DNA of 64,000 nt from Clostridium_AT stratigraminis (GTDB lineage: Bacteria; Bacillota; Clostridia; Clostridiales; Clostridiaceae): assembly GCF_045310675.1 (NCBI RefSeq), contig NZ_JBJHZZ010000009.1:54640-118639 (forward strand). The letters are read 5' to 3'. The notes beneath the pieces are model-generated. The model saw only the letters and a program-made list of their open reading frames with translations. It searched no databases and had not been told where the DNA came from. Positions 33,682 to 42,212 of this stretch are shown one piece after another. Numbering within the stretch: position 1 is the first letter of the stretch; the number at the start of each line of letters is the position of its first letter. The translations under genes were made by a program, and so were the position numbers.

Positions 33682-34992
33682 ATGAAAAAGTATGTAATAT
33701 TAACTGCTGCAGTATGCAGCCTCATAATTATATTTATATTTTTTAAAGGATTTTATAATAACCAATACATAGACTTAAAAGATAACAAGCTAAGTTATGA
33801 AATAAAATACAAAGGCTTATTAAATGCAAAGGATTTTACTCAAGATGAAATAGGAAATTCTTATATAGCTTATAAGAACAAAATACAATTTATAGATGTA
33901 AACGGTAAAAGCTATGATGTTTTAGTGGACAAGAACCTAAATATTAATTCTTTAGAGTTTTATAAGGATAATTTATATTTTGCCAGCAATAATAAAATCA
34001 TTACCTTTGATTTAAAGAAAAAGGAGCAAAAGGTAATTATAAATGATTTACCTAATTATGGTGATTATAATGAAAGTCTTATTAGAATAGTAGGGGATGA
34101 TCTATATATTACTATAGGAGCTGCTACTAACTCTGGAGTGGTTGGACCGGATAATAAGTGGACTAAAGAATATCCATTTTTCTTTGACCTATCACCTAGA
34201 AATATTTCACTTAAAGGAACAGCCTTTGGAAATGAGAAAACTGGCGCCTTCGTACCCTATAAAACGAAGAATCTGAAAGGACAATTAATCCCAGGACATT
34301 TTCCAGGGAATGGTACAATAATCACCTATAGCTTAAAATCCGGTACTACAGAAAACTTTGCCTGGGGTATTAGAAATATTAAAGGAATTGATTTTAACAG
34401 TGAAGGAAAACTTATAGCTTCTGTAGGAGGAATTGAAAATAGAGGACTAAGACCATTATCAGGTGACGCAGATTATATATATGAAATCAAAAAAGGAGTT
34501 TGGTATGGCTGGCCAGATTATAGTGGAGGGGATCCTGTAACCTCCCCAAGATTTAAAAGTGAAAATAAAAACAAGATAGAATTTTTACTAGATAATCATC
34601 CCTCCTCAAACCCGCCGGCACCCATATATCAGCACAAGTCACTTTCCGCTTTAAGTATACTTACAATTGATAATAAAGCTCAAGTGGGAGAAAAGGATTG
34701 TATGTATTTTTATGATAGCAAGGACAATATTCTATATACACTAACAAAAGGAAATGTTTTAAAAGAAATTGCTAAACTAAATCCAAGTACAGACTTATCA
34801 GCAATTCGGATTTATGATAAATCATTACTTTTGCTGGATAATAAAGAAGGTATTTTATATAGCTTGCATATTAATACAAATAGTAATATATTTAATTTAA
34901 ATAAGAACATTATGTATTATTTATTATTTATTTTATTGTTTTCAATAACAATAATTGTATGGAAATATAATAGCAGTGCTGATAGACAATAG
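33682..34992 (+). CDS. Membrane-anchored beta-propeller protein, sorbosone/glucose dehydrogenase-like
   Basis: A 436-residue protein with an N-terminal signal anchor (about 4-22) and a C-terminal transmembrane helix (about 408-428), so the propeller between them faces outside. The middle resembles soluble glucose/sorbosone dehydrogenase propellers: IPGHFPGNGTIITY, then WGIRNIKGIDFNSEGKL, a GGIENRG loop and YEIKKGVWYGWPDYSGGDP, a hallmark of the PQQ-dependent family. Whether it binds PQQ is doubtful in a Clostridium, and it may be a non-catalytic propeller. GGAGG precedes the ATG. The next gene follows in 39 bases on the same strand. Confidence 0.65.
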   Translation: MKKYVILTAAVCSLIIIFIFFKGFYNNQYIDLKDNKLSYEIKYKGLLNAKDFTQDEIGNSYIAYKNKIQFIDVNGKSYDVLVDKNLNINSLEFYKDNLYFASNNKIITFDLKKKEQKVIINDLPNYGDYNESLIRIVGDDLYITIGAATNSGVVGPDNKWTKEYPFFFDLSPRNISLKGTAFGNEKTGAFVPYKTKNLKGQLIPGHFPGNGTIITYSLKSGTTENFAWGIRNIKGIDFNSEGKLIASVGGIENRGLRPLSGDADYIYEIKKGVWYGWPDYSGGDPVTSPRFKSENKNKIEFLLDNHPSSNPPAPIYQHKSLSALSILTIDNKAQVGEKDCMYFYDSKDNILYTLTKGNVLKEIAKLNPSTDLSAIRIYDKSLLLLDNKEGILYSLHINTNSNIFNLNKNIMYYLLFILLFSITIIVWKYNSSADRQ

Positions 34993-35031
34993 ACAATATA
35001 GCTCTATAACAAAAGAGAGGCAGGTTCTTAA

Positions 35032-35733
35032 ATGAAAGAAAGATTCGAAAATACCTATGGGAAGGCATTAAGAGGGATGATGTTTGCAGTTAATCCCATT
35101 AAGAAAAAGGTACTAAAAACAAATTGTACTATACATAAATTCATAAACATTCAAGCTGTTGAGATATTAAAAAATGAAAACTATATTGAGGAACATGAAT
35201 TTTTTAAGAAATATATTAAGTCTCTAAATGAAGGCGTTACCTGGGCAGATCAAGACTTTAAGAGCTCAAATCATTTTTATCATTTTAGTAAAGGTAAAGG
35301 ATTATATGGGTTTTCAGATGCGCTTACAGAATTCAAGAAGTACTATAATAAGTCCATAAACTGCTATAAATTAAAGGACATTGAGAGAGCAATTTTTCTT
35401 CTTGGGGCCTGCTGTCATCTTTTGCAGGATATGACTGTTCCTCAACACGTGAATAATAAGCTTCTGAATAGTCATAGACAATTCGAAATGTGGATTATTA
35501 AAAGATTTTATTCGGATTATTCATTCTTGATAGATAAAGGGATTGTTCGATATAAGTCAGTAGATGAATATATAAAAAACAATGCCTTATTTGCAAATAA
35601 TGCCTTTCTTAAATATACAAATATTCATAACAGAGAAGAAAGGTATGGAAAAATAGCTGCTGCGGTAATAAAGGAAGCCCAAAACACAACAGCAGGCTTT
35701 TTAATTGACTACTATAACACCATAGAAAGATAA
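35032..35733 (+). CDS. Zinc-dependent phospholipase C homologue without signal peptide
   Basis: A 233-residue all-helical protein of the bacterial zinc PLC / P1 nuclease type (alpha-toxin N-domain, B. cereus PLC). Ligand-like residues are His35 (TIHKF), Asp73 or Asp75 (TWADQD), His81 and His84 (HFYHF), His129 and Asp133 (HLLQDMTVPQH), His139, His148 and Glu152 (SHRQFE). In secreted enzymes Trp1 of the mature chain, exposed by signal cleavage, is also a zinc ligand. Here about 30 charged residues precede the domain, no signal peptide is seen and no equivalent Trp is present. It is probably intracellular, or spore-associated. It sits 39 bases after the propeller gene and ends at a terminator. 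Confidence 0.72.
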   Translation: MKERFENTYGKALRGMMFAVNPIKKKVLKTNCTIHKFINIQAVEILKNENYIEEHEFFKKYIKSLNEGVTWADQDFKSSNHFYHFSKGKGLYGFSDALTEFKKYYNKSINCYKLKDIERAIFLLGACCHLLQDMTVPQHVNNKLLNSHRQFEMWIIKRFYSDYSFLIDKGIVRYKSVDEYIKNNALFANNAFLKYTNIHNREERYGKIAAAVIKEAQNTTAGFLIDYYNTIER

Positions 35734-35738
35734 TAATA

Positions 35739-35769
35739 AATAATTCTTCCAATATATGGAGGAATTATT
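35739..35769 (+). terminator. Intrinsic terminator
   Basis: AATAATTCTTCC (35739-35750) pairs with GGAGGAATTATT (35758-35769, one G-U) and is followed by eight T. It ends the phospholipase-like transcript and shows that a possible upstream start of the next gene at 35756 is not used. Confidence 0.85.
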
Positions 35770-35818
35770 TTTTTTCTGTAGAATTAGTGTATTAGTAATT
35801 AATAAAGGGGTGGAGCAA

Positions 35819-36436
35819 ATGGCATTATTTTCAATTCACAATTTTAACAATAAGATAATTATAAATATGGAAAGAGAAGTTTTAACAGGTGATGTTTTAG
35901 ATATAGGCTATAAAAATCAAGGTATTATCTATAGTATTTTCAAGCATTATAATGAGGAGGCCTCTTTAGAATATTTAACAAGTAGAGATGATAAAAAAGA
36001 GATTCAGGAAAATAGCTATGACAGCTGCATTATGCTTTTTTCATTAAGGAATATTTGGCTAAAAAAAAGTAAAAGAGAATTCATTAAGGAAATTCATAAA
36101 TTTTTAAAGGATACAGGTATAATCTATATTTGGGATATAGATAAACCATACTTAAAGATTTCTAAGTGCAGTATAAAAATAATGCTTCCTGAAGAAAAGG
36201 TTAAGACAATTAATATTAGGGAACTAAATTTGCTTAAGGATGCTTCAAAAAATGGAACTTTAAAACTTCTAGAGGATTACTTTGAGGTAATTGATTTTAA
36301 GTGCTCGGATAATATATACTATATTAAGGCAAAGAAGAAAGGATGTTCAATTAATGAAACTACTACTAGTGGGAATAAATTCAAAGTTTATACACAGCAA
36401 TTTAGCAATAAGATATCTAAAAGCTTTCACAAGTGA
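35819..36436 (+). CDS. Methyltransferase-like protein (degenerate class I SAM fold)
   Basis: A 205-residue protein resembling small class I SAM-dependent methyltransferases. Motif I is GDVLDIGYKNQG, with DIG kept but the Gly-rich loop weak. SYDSCIMLFSLRNI fits motif IV, and FLKDTGIIYIWDIDKP resembles the post-motif beta strand. SAM binding is uncertain. The start at 35819 is supported by GGGGTGGAG upstream. The last 27 or so residues are read from DNA that also encodes the start of the radical-SAM protein (83-base overlap, different frame). The tail looks unconserved and may follow loss of an earlier stop. Confidence 0.6.
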   Translation: MALFSIHNFNNKIIINMEREVLTGDVLDIGYKNQGIIYSIFKHYNEEASLEYLTSRDDKKEIQENSYDSCIMLFSLRNIWLKKSKREFIKEIHKFLKDTGIIYIWDIDKPYLKISKCSIKIMLPEEKVKTINIRELNLLKDASKNGTLKLLEDYFEVIDFKCSDNIYYIKAKKKGCSINETTTSGNKFKVYTQQFSNKISKSFHK

Positions 36437-38036
36437 TATTAATTACGAATGTAACATTTTGGAGTATTCTATAAATGACAGAGCTGAGAAAGTTGTTGAA
36501 AGCATTATACATGAGAAGCCAAGTATAGTGGCTTTTTCTTGTTATATATGGAATATAAGTTTTGTAAAACAAATAGCAGTTTTAATAAAACTAATTAATA
36601 ATGATATTAAAATATTATATGGGGGTCCAGAGGTATCCTTTAATAGTGGTGATTTTTTTCATAACCATCCTGTGGATTATATTATTGAAGGGGAAGGAGA
36701 AGAAACTTTTAGGGAATTTGTTTTAGCTTTAATAAAAGGTTTAGAACCTTATAATATAAAAGGTGTATATTACAAGGAGGGCAGCATAATTAAATATGGC
36801 GGCAAACGGCCTTTAATTGACATTAATAAACTTGCCTTTCCTTATGAAAAGGATGAAGACTTAAATAATAAAATAATATATTATGAAGGAGCCAGAGGCT
36901 GCCCCTTTAATTGCAAGTACTGTCTTTCATCTACAATCCATGGAGTCAGGTTTTTAGACATTGAAAGGGTAAAAAAAGATTTAAATATCTTAATAAATAA
37001 AAAGGTTAAACTCATCAAATTCGTAGATAGAACCTTTAATTGCAGCAGCAAATTTGCAATGGAGGTATGGAGCTATTTAATATCCTTAGATACTAAAACA
37101 ACCTTTCACTTCGAAATCTCTGCTGATATCTTAAGGGATGAACAGTTAGAACTTCTAAAAAGTGCTCCTAAAGGAAGGTTTCAATTTGAAATAGGAGTTC
37201 AAACAACTAATAATGAGATTTTAAAAAATATTAATCGCTTCGTATCCTTCGAAGATATAAAGAGACAAGTAAATATATTAAACAGCTTTGGAAATATAAA
37301 ACAACACTTAGATTTAATTGCAGGACTTCCGGGAGAAAACTTTGAATCCTTTAAAAAATCTTTTAATGAGCTCTATAATATTAAGCCAGATGAGATTCAA
37401 CTTGGTTTTCTTAAATTATTAAAAGGGTCACCTATGAAAGAAGAGGCTAGTATATGGGGTATAGTTTCTTCACCCTATGAACCATATGAGGTAATTAGGA
37501 CGAAGGATATAAGTTACAAGGAATTGACCTTATTAAAAAAAGTGGAAGAAATGGTTGATAAGTATTATAATTCTGGTAAGTTTAAGAGTATTTTAAAGTA
37601 TTTTCTTCCTAAATTTGAAAAGCCATTTGAATTTTACTTAAATTTAGGATTATTCTTTAGTGAGAAAGGATACTTTAGCAGAAGTTTATCTTCCATAGAA
37701 TATTACAAAGTTTTCTTAGAATTTAATGTTGAGGTTATAAATGAAAGTAATGAAATTTTAACAGATATAATAAAATATGACTTTTTAAAATTTAACAAGA
37801 AAAAATATCTTCCCAATTTTATAGAAAGAAACATTGATAAAATTACAGAAAAGAAAATAAAATTAGCAATTAAAGATAAAATAATTACTATAGATTATTT
37901 AAATTATCACCTTGAGAAATTTAATTTAGATATTAATAAATTTTTAATGGAAGATAGAATAATTAATGGCAGTTTCTATTATGTTTTTGATGAAGATAAT
38001 GCAGAAAATGTTATAGAAATAGCAGCATCCATATGA
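36354..38036 (+). CDS. B12-binding domain radical SAM protein (DUF4080 type)
   Basis: A 560-residue radical SAM enzyme. A cobalamin-binding Rossmann domain at about 1-145 (LLVGINSKFIHSNLAIRYLK, ILYGGPEVSF) precedes the radical SAM core. The 4Fe-4S Cys are at 183, 187 and 190 (RGCPFNCKYCLSS). A long C-terminal region (about 390-560) is the DUF4080 type. Family members methylate or rearrange unactivated carbons, but the substrate is unknown. The start at 36354 follows AAAGGATG and gives the conserved MKLLLVGINSKF. The gene overlaps the upstream methyltransferase-like gene, implying coupled translation and possibly a joint role. Confidence 0.82.
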   Translation: MKLLLVGINSKFIHSNLAIRYLKAFTSDINYECNILEYSINDRAEKVVESIIHEKPSIVAFSCYIWNISFVKQIAVLIKLINNDIKILYGGPEVSFNSGDFFHNHPVDYIIEGEGEETFREFVLALIKGLEPYNIKGVYYKEGSIIKYGGKRPLIDINKLAFPYEKDEDLNNKIIYYEGARGCPFNCKYCLSSTIHGVRFLDIERVKKDLNILINKKVKLIKFVDRTFNCSSKFAMEVWSYLISLDTKTTFHFEISADILRDEQLELLKSAPKGRFQFEIGVQTTNNEILKNINRFVSFEDIKRQVNILNSFGNIKQHLDLIAGLPGENFESFKKSFNELYNIKPDEIQLGFLKLLKGSPMKEEASIWGIVSSPYEPYEVIRTKDISYKELTLLKKVEEMVDKYYNSGKFKSILKYFLPKFEKPFEFYLNLGLFFSEKGYFSRSLSSIEYYKVFLEFNVEVINESNEILTDIIKYDFLKFNKKKYLPNFIERNIDKITEKKIKLAIKDKIITIDYLNYHLEKFNLDINKFLMEDRIINGSFYYVFDEDNAENVIEIAASI

Positions 38037-38118
38037 ATTATTACTTACTTATTATTGTCAGAAAAATATTTAAATAGTTAATAGGCTTAAATACCTATAA
38101 AAATACGGGGGTAAATAA

Positions 38119-38583
38119 ATGGCAGTGAAAGAGATTCTTAGATTTGGAAATCAAAAGCTAAAAAGAGTCAGCAGAAAAGTTGATATTATAGATACTGAAA
38201 TTGTTGAACTAATAGAGGATTTAAAGGATACACTCTATAGTACCACTGGTATAGGGCTTGCTGCCCCTCAAATCGGAGTGCTGAAAAGAGTAATTTATAT
38301 AGATTTAAGAGAAGGAAAGGATCCAATTGCATTAATAAATCCTAAAATTATTGCAAAGGTAGGAAAGGAAGAAGGTATAGAAGGCTGCTTAAGCTATCCA
38401 GGTTTTGAGGGTTCATTAATCAGACCTAAGAAGGTAACCGTACAAGGTATGGATATTAACGGCAATACGGTTCAATATAATGCCGAGGGGTTACTCGCAA
38501 AGGCCTTTTGCCATGAAATAGATCATCTTGATGGAGTACTATATATTGATAGGGCAAGAAAGGTGTATAAACTTGAAGACTAA
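38119..38583 (+). CDS. def: Peptide deformylase
   Basis: Removes the N-formyl group from new proteins. The 154-residue protein has all three motifs: GIGLAAPQIG (44-53), EGCLSYPG (88-95, metal ligand Cys90) and HEIDHLDG (132-139, His132, Glu133, His136). It is the short clostridial type. The ribosome binding site GGGGG lies about eight bases before the ATG. No fmt gene is adjacent. Confidence 0.95.
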   Translation: MAVKEILRFGNQKLKRVSRKVDIIDTEIVELIEDLKDTLYSTTGIGLAAPQIGVLKRVIYIDLREGKDPIALINPKIIAKVGKEEGIEGCLSYPGFEGSLIRPKKVTVQGMDINGNTVQYNAEGLLAKAFCHEIDHLDGVLYIDRARKVYKLED

Positions 38584-38650
38584 ATAAATTAAATTTTTGC
38601 TTAACAAATGAAACATAACTCTGTATAAAGGTGTATATGGAGGGTTTTAT

Positions 38651-38764
38651 ATGAAAGATATAAGAAAGTTGATCTATGCGGCATTATTAACAGCATGGGT
38701 AATTATTATTCCAATTTACTTTAAAGGACTTCAAGTAGTTCTAAAAATAACTTTAGCAGAATGA
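38651..38764 (+). pseudogene. 37-residue ORF resembling the N-terminus of an ECF transporter S component
   Basis: A short frame with a good ribosome binding site (GGAGGG) encodes MKDIRKLIYAALLTAW..., one transmembrane helix and then a stop. The RKLIYAALLTA...IIIP pattern is typical of the first helix of ECF transporter substrate-binding subunits, which are about 170-200 residues long. There is no room for the rest before the terminator at 38786. It is either a truncated remnant still with its ribosome binding site, or a genuine single-helix peptide. Confidence 0.45.
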
Positions 38765-38785
38765 ACTTTAGCGAAAATATATAAA

Positions 38786-38830
38786 AAATATGTTACAGGA
38801 GCATAGAATTGTAGCTCATGTAACATATTT
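38786..38830. terminator. Bidirectional terminator
   Basis: AAATATGTTAC (38786-38796) pairs with GTAACATATTT (38820-38830), with extra pairing in the loop (GGAGC near GCTC). A/T tracts flank both sides, between convergent units. Confidence 0.8.
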
Positions 38831-38848
38831 TATTTATTATGCATCTTA

Positions 38849-39673
38849 CTATAATTCTAAGTATTTCTTTAGAGAAGCTTCCCATGCAGGCATTTCTATT
38901 TCAAAACAATTCTTTAGCAAGGACATATTAAGGATGGTGCATTTCGGCCTTGGAGCTCTATTCGAAATAAAATTTTCAGGTATTTCTATTACGTCCTTTT
39001 TTATATTTAAACTATTAAGTATTGTTTTAACCCATATTGATTTTTTAATTGCACCTGCATTAGTACAGTTATAAATTCCATACCTATCAGTGCTCATTAT
39101 TTTTTCTATAACTTTAGTTAAATCGTCAATATAGGTGGGGGAAGATATTTCGCTTGAGCACATAAATAAAGGCACTTCTTTATTTTCTATAACATTTTTC
39201 ACAAAACAATCTTTGGTTCCATAAATCCAAGAGGTTCTTAGAATAAAGTATTTAGAACAGATTGTTCGAATAAGTTTTTCTCCAGCTAACTTGGTTTTAC
39301 CATAAACATTTATAGGTGAACATAAATCTGTTTCATAGTATGGGCCTAACTTATTCCCATCGTATACATTACTGCAAGAAAAATAAATAATAGGTATATC
39401 TAATAAACTGCAGGGATATGCTACGTTTAAGCTCCCAATAGTATTAATACTGTAAGCTGAGGTTTCGTCTCTTTCGCATAAATCTACATTTGATAGTGCG
39501 GCAGTATGCAGTACTATATGTGGTTTTAAATTTTTTATCTTTTCTATACACATATTTTTATCTGTTACATCTAAATCATTTTTATTTAAAGCAAATATCC
39601 TATGATTTTTACATAGGCTTTTAATAAGATAACTGCCTATGTTACCATCCGTACCAGTAATTAATATGTTCAT
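38849..39673 (-). CDS. RmlD-like NAD(P)-dependent sugar reductase (extended SDR)
   Basis: A 274-residue extended short-chain dehydrogenase resembling dTDP-4-dehydrorhamnose reductase. It has the NAD(P) motif TGTDGNIGSYL, VLHTAALSNVDLCE, the catalytic YGKTKLAGE (Tyr-x3-Lys) and LRTSWIYGT. No rml pathway partner is next to it, so the sugar substrate is unsure. GGAGGG precedes the ATG. It is monocistronic, divergent from helD. Confidence 0.78.
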   Translation of the reverse strand: MNILITGTDGNIGSYLIKSLCKNHRIFALNKNDLDVTDKNMCIEKIKNLKPHIVLHTAALSNVDLCERDETSAYSINTIGSLNVAYPCSLLDIPIIYFSCSNVYDGNKLGPYYETDLCSPINVYGKTKLAGEKLIRTICSKYFILRTSWIYGTKDCFVKNVIENKEVPLFMCSSEISSPTYIDDLTKVIEKIMSTDRYGIYNCTNAGAIKKSIWVKTILNSLNIKKDVIEIPENFISNRAPRPKCTILNMSLLKNCFEIEMPAWEASLKKYLEL

Positions 39674-39823
39674 TTAATCCCTCCAAAGCAAATATTACAT
39701 ATGCTAAATATTTTAAGATTCATTAAATTATATGAGTTTAATAGTGATACAATAATAGATATTGACAAATATTTGTATTAAATATAAAATATTATTTTAC
39801 GTGCAGGAATATGGGGTGATTAT

Positions 39824-42115
39824 ATGAGTATAGAACCTAAAGAACTTCTTCAAGAAATAAATAAATTAAATGATGTTAAAGCATGGTTAAAGGCTGAAGT
39901 AAATATTATAGAATCAAATGATGATATCCTTAAAGATAAAATTGCTAAAATGAAAAAACAAGCAAAGGGGAAATACAGTGAAGAGCTAGAAACAACGCAA
40001 AGACTTTATGAGATAACTCATAAGAATCTTAAAAATTACAGCGAAGCTGAAGTGCAGCCTTTCTTTTCCAGGGTTGATTTTAGAGAATTTAGAAAAGAAA
40101 AGGAAAGCTTTTATATTGGCAAATTTGGATTAGGAGATAGTAAGACCGGAGACGAAGTAGTAATTGACTGGAGAGCTCCTATAGCAGATTTATATTACAG
40201 CGGCACTCAAGGAGAGGCTTATTACAAAGCACCTATTGGAGTAATTAATGGTGAACTTTCTTTAAAGAGAAAATTTTTAATTAAAAATGGCAATTTAGTA
40301 GATGCCTTTGACGAAGGAATTAATGAGATAATACTCAATTCAAATGAAGAACAGGGTACAGCTTTAATTGACGAGTTTCTTAAAATTAGCTTAGAAGAAA
40401 GTATAAGCAGTAAGCTTAAGGAAGTGGTTGCAACTATTCAAAAGGAACAAAATGAGATTATCAGAGCTGATAAAAATGGAGCATTAATTGTTCAAGGTTC
40501 AGCTGGTTCTGGAAAAACAACCGTTGCTCTGCATAGACTTGCTTATCTGCTTTATAAATACAAGGATAAGCTTTCCGGAAATGATATTTTGGTTATTGCG
40601 CCAAATAAACTGTTTTTGGATTACATCTCAGAAGTACTTCCAAACTTAGGTGTGGACATGGTTAAACAAAAGACCTTTGAAGAACTAGCGGTGGAGCTTT
40701 TAGATATTAAAGGTAAGGTCTATAGCAAAGACAAAAAGTTATCTATGGTTCTTGAAGCAACAGAAAAAGAAAAAATTAAATATTGTACTAATAGCAGTAA
40801 GTTAAAAGGCTCCTTGTCCTTTAAGACAATTTTGGACAGGTACATAAGGTACATAGAAAAAAGAGATATAGAAGTCCATGATATTATAGTAGAAGACTAT
40901 GTATTATTTGATAGTAAAGAAATTAAAAGATTATATGCTAAGGATATGGTGAATTTACCCATCAACAAGAGAAAAGATGAAATTAAAAGATATTTTTTAT
41001 TAAAACTTAATGGAAAAATAAATGAAGTATTAGACAAAGTAGATTTTTCTTACGAATATTTACTTGCTAGAACAAAAAGAGTGATGGAAGATGGCAGCTT
41101 AAGAAGACAAAGGCTTGTAGAGCTTTATGATGAAAGGGATAATAAAAAGGAATATATAAAGAAAAAGGCAAAAGAATGCTTTGAGGAATACTTTAATAAT
41201 TGGAGAGAGATAGATACAAGCAAGTTATATCAAGCTTTATTTAATAATAATGAAATTCTTAATGAAGTTGTGGAAGATAAAATTCCAGTTAAATTTCTAA
41301 GTTACATTACTGAAGAATTAAGTAATAATATTGATAATGGAATAATTGATAGTGATGATCTAGCTGCAATGCTGTACCTTAAGTTTAAAATTGAAGGAAT
41401 ATCTGAAAAATTCAAGTTCCAGCATTTGGTAGTAGATGAAGCACAGGATTACAGCATGCTTCAAATATATATTTTGAAAAATCTAACTGGTAATAATTCC
41501 TTAACCTTAGTAGGGGACATTGGACAAGGAATTTACTATTATAAAGGTATAGAAGACTGGCAAAAGGTGATTAGAGATGTTTTTGATGGGGATGCCAAAT
41601 ATACCCCTCTTACTCAGAGTTATAGGTCTACAGTAGAAATAATCGAATTTGCAAATAAGATTTTAAAAAAGCAAGCTAACAGCTTAAAGCCTGCTATGCC
41701 TGTATTAAGACATGGGATGCCTCCTAAAACTATTGAATTTAAAACAAAAAATGAGTTTGGACTCTTAATGGATAAAGTAGTAGAAGAAGTAGAGGCAGCG
41801 GGAAGGAAAAGTATTGCTATTATAGGAAGGACCTATGAAGAGTGTAAGCTCATAAAAGAGATAATGAAAAAGAGTAATAATTATAAATGGGAATTAGTAA
41901 AAGATACGGATAAAAACCTTAGCTTAAATAGAATTATTATACCTTCCTATATGACAAAAGGCCTAGAATTCGACTGCAGTGTGGTTTTTAATTGTAATGA
42001 TGCTAATTATAGTGAAAGTGAATTAGACAAAAAGCTTTTATATGTTGTATTAACAAGAGCACTTCATTTTCAGTATGTGTTTTTTAGCGGTAAGATTTCT
42101 AGCTTATTAGAATAA
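39824..42115 (+). CDS. helD: HelD-type RNA polymerase recycling helicase
   Basis: A 763-residue UvrD-related ATPase that frees stalled RNA polymerase. The N-terminal coiled coil (about 1-75) is the arm that enters the polymerase secondary channel. The HelD hallmark VVIDWRAPIADLYYSG follows at about 112-127. Walker A is GSAGSGKTT (225-233), followed by VALHRLAYLLY. Walker B is LVVDEAQDYSMLQ, then LVGDIGQGIYYYKG, LTQSYRST and ASYMTKGLEFD-like IPSYMTKGLEFDC. It is not a standard DNA helicase, because the 2A/2B region is replaced by the HelD-specific insert. GGGGTGA precedes the ATG. Confidence 0.9.
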   Translation: MSIEPKELLQEINKLNDVKAWLKAEVNIIESNDDILKDKIAKMKKQAKGKYSEELETTQRLYEITHKNLKNYSEAEVQPFFSRVDFREFRKEKESFYIGKFGLGDSKTGDEVVIDWRAPIADLYYSGTQGEAYYKAPIGVINGELSLKRKFLIKNGNLVDAFDEGINEIILNSNEEQGTALIDEFLKISLEESISSKLKEVVATIQKEQNEIIRADKNGALIVQGSAGSGKTTVALHRLAYLLYKYKDKLSGNDILVIAPNKLFLDYISEVLPNLGVDMVKQKTFEELAVELLDIKGKVYSKDKKLSMVLEATEKEKIKYCTNSSKLKGSLSFKTILDRYIRYIEKRDIEVHDIIVEDYVLFDSKEIKRLYAKDMVNLPINKRKDEIKRYFLLKLNGKINEVLDKVDFSYEYLLARTKRVMEDGSLRRQRLVELYDERDNKKEYIKKKAKECFEEYFNNWREIDTSKLYQALFNNNEILNEVVEDKIPVKFLSYITEELSNNIDNGIIDSDDLAAMLYLKFKIEGISEKFKFQHLVVDEAQDYSMLQIYILKNLTGNNSLTLVGDIGQGIYYYKGIEDWQKVIRDVFDGDAKYTPLTQSYRSTVEIIEFANKILKKQANSLKPAMPVLRHGMPPKTIEFKTKNEFGLLMDKVVEEVEAAGRKSIAIIGRTYEECKLIKEIMKKSNNYKWELVKDTDKNLSLNRIIIPSYMTKGLEFDCSVVFNCNDANYSESELDKKLLYVVLTRALHFQYVFFSGKISSLLE

Positions 42116-42212
42116 GTTAGAAATCTTTTAAATTTTATTTAAAAAAAATACATATTATGTTAGAATAACAAAGGGAGAAAATTGTATAGACTAGGGAGGA
42201 TAACTTGATATT

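Noticed and set aside
35756..35818. Longer N-terminus for the methyltransferase-like protein
   Set aside because: The extra part lies inside a terminator hairpin and T-run, and the ribosome binding site points to 35819.
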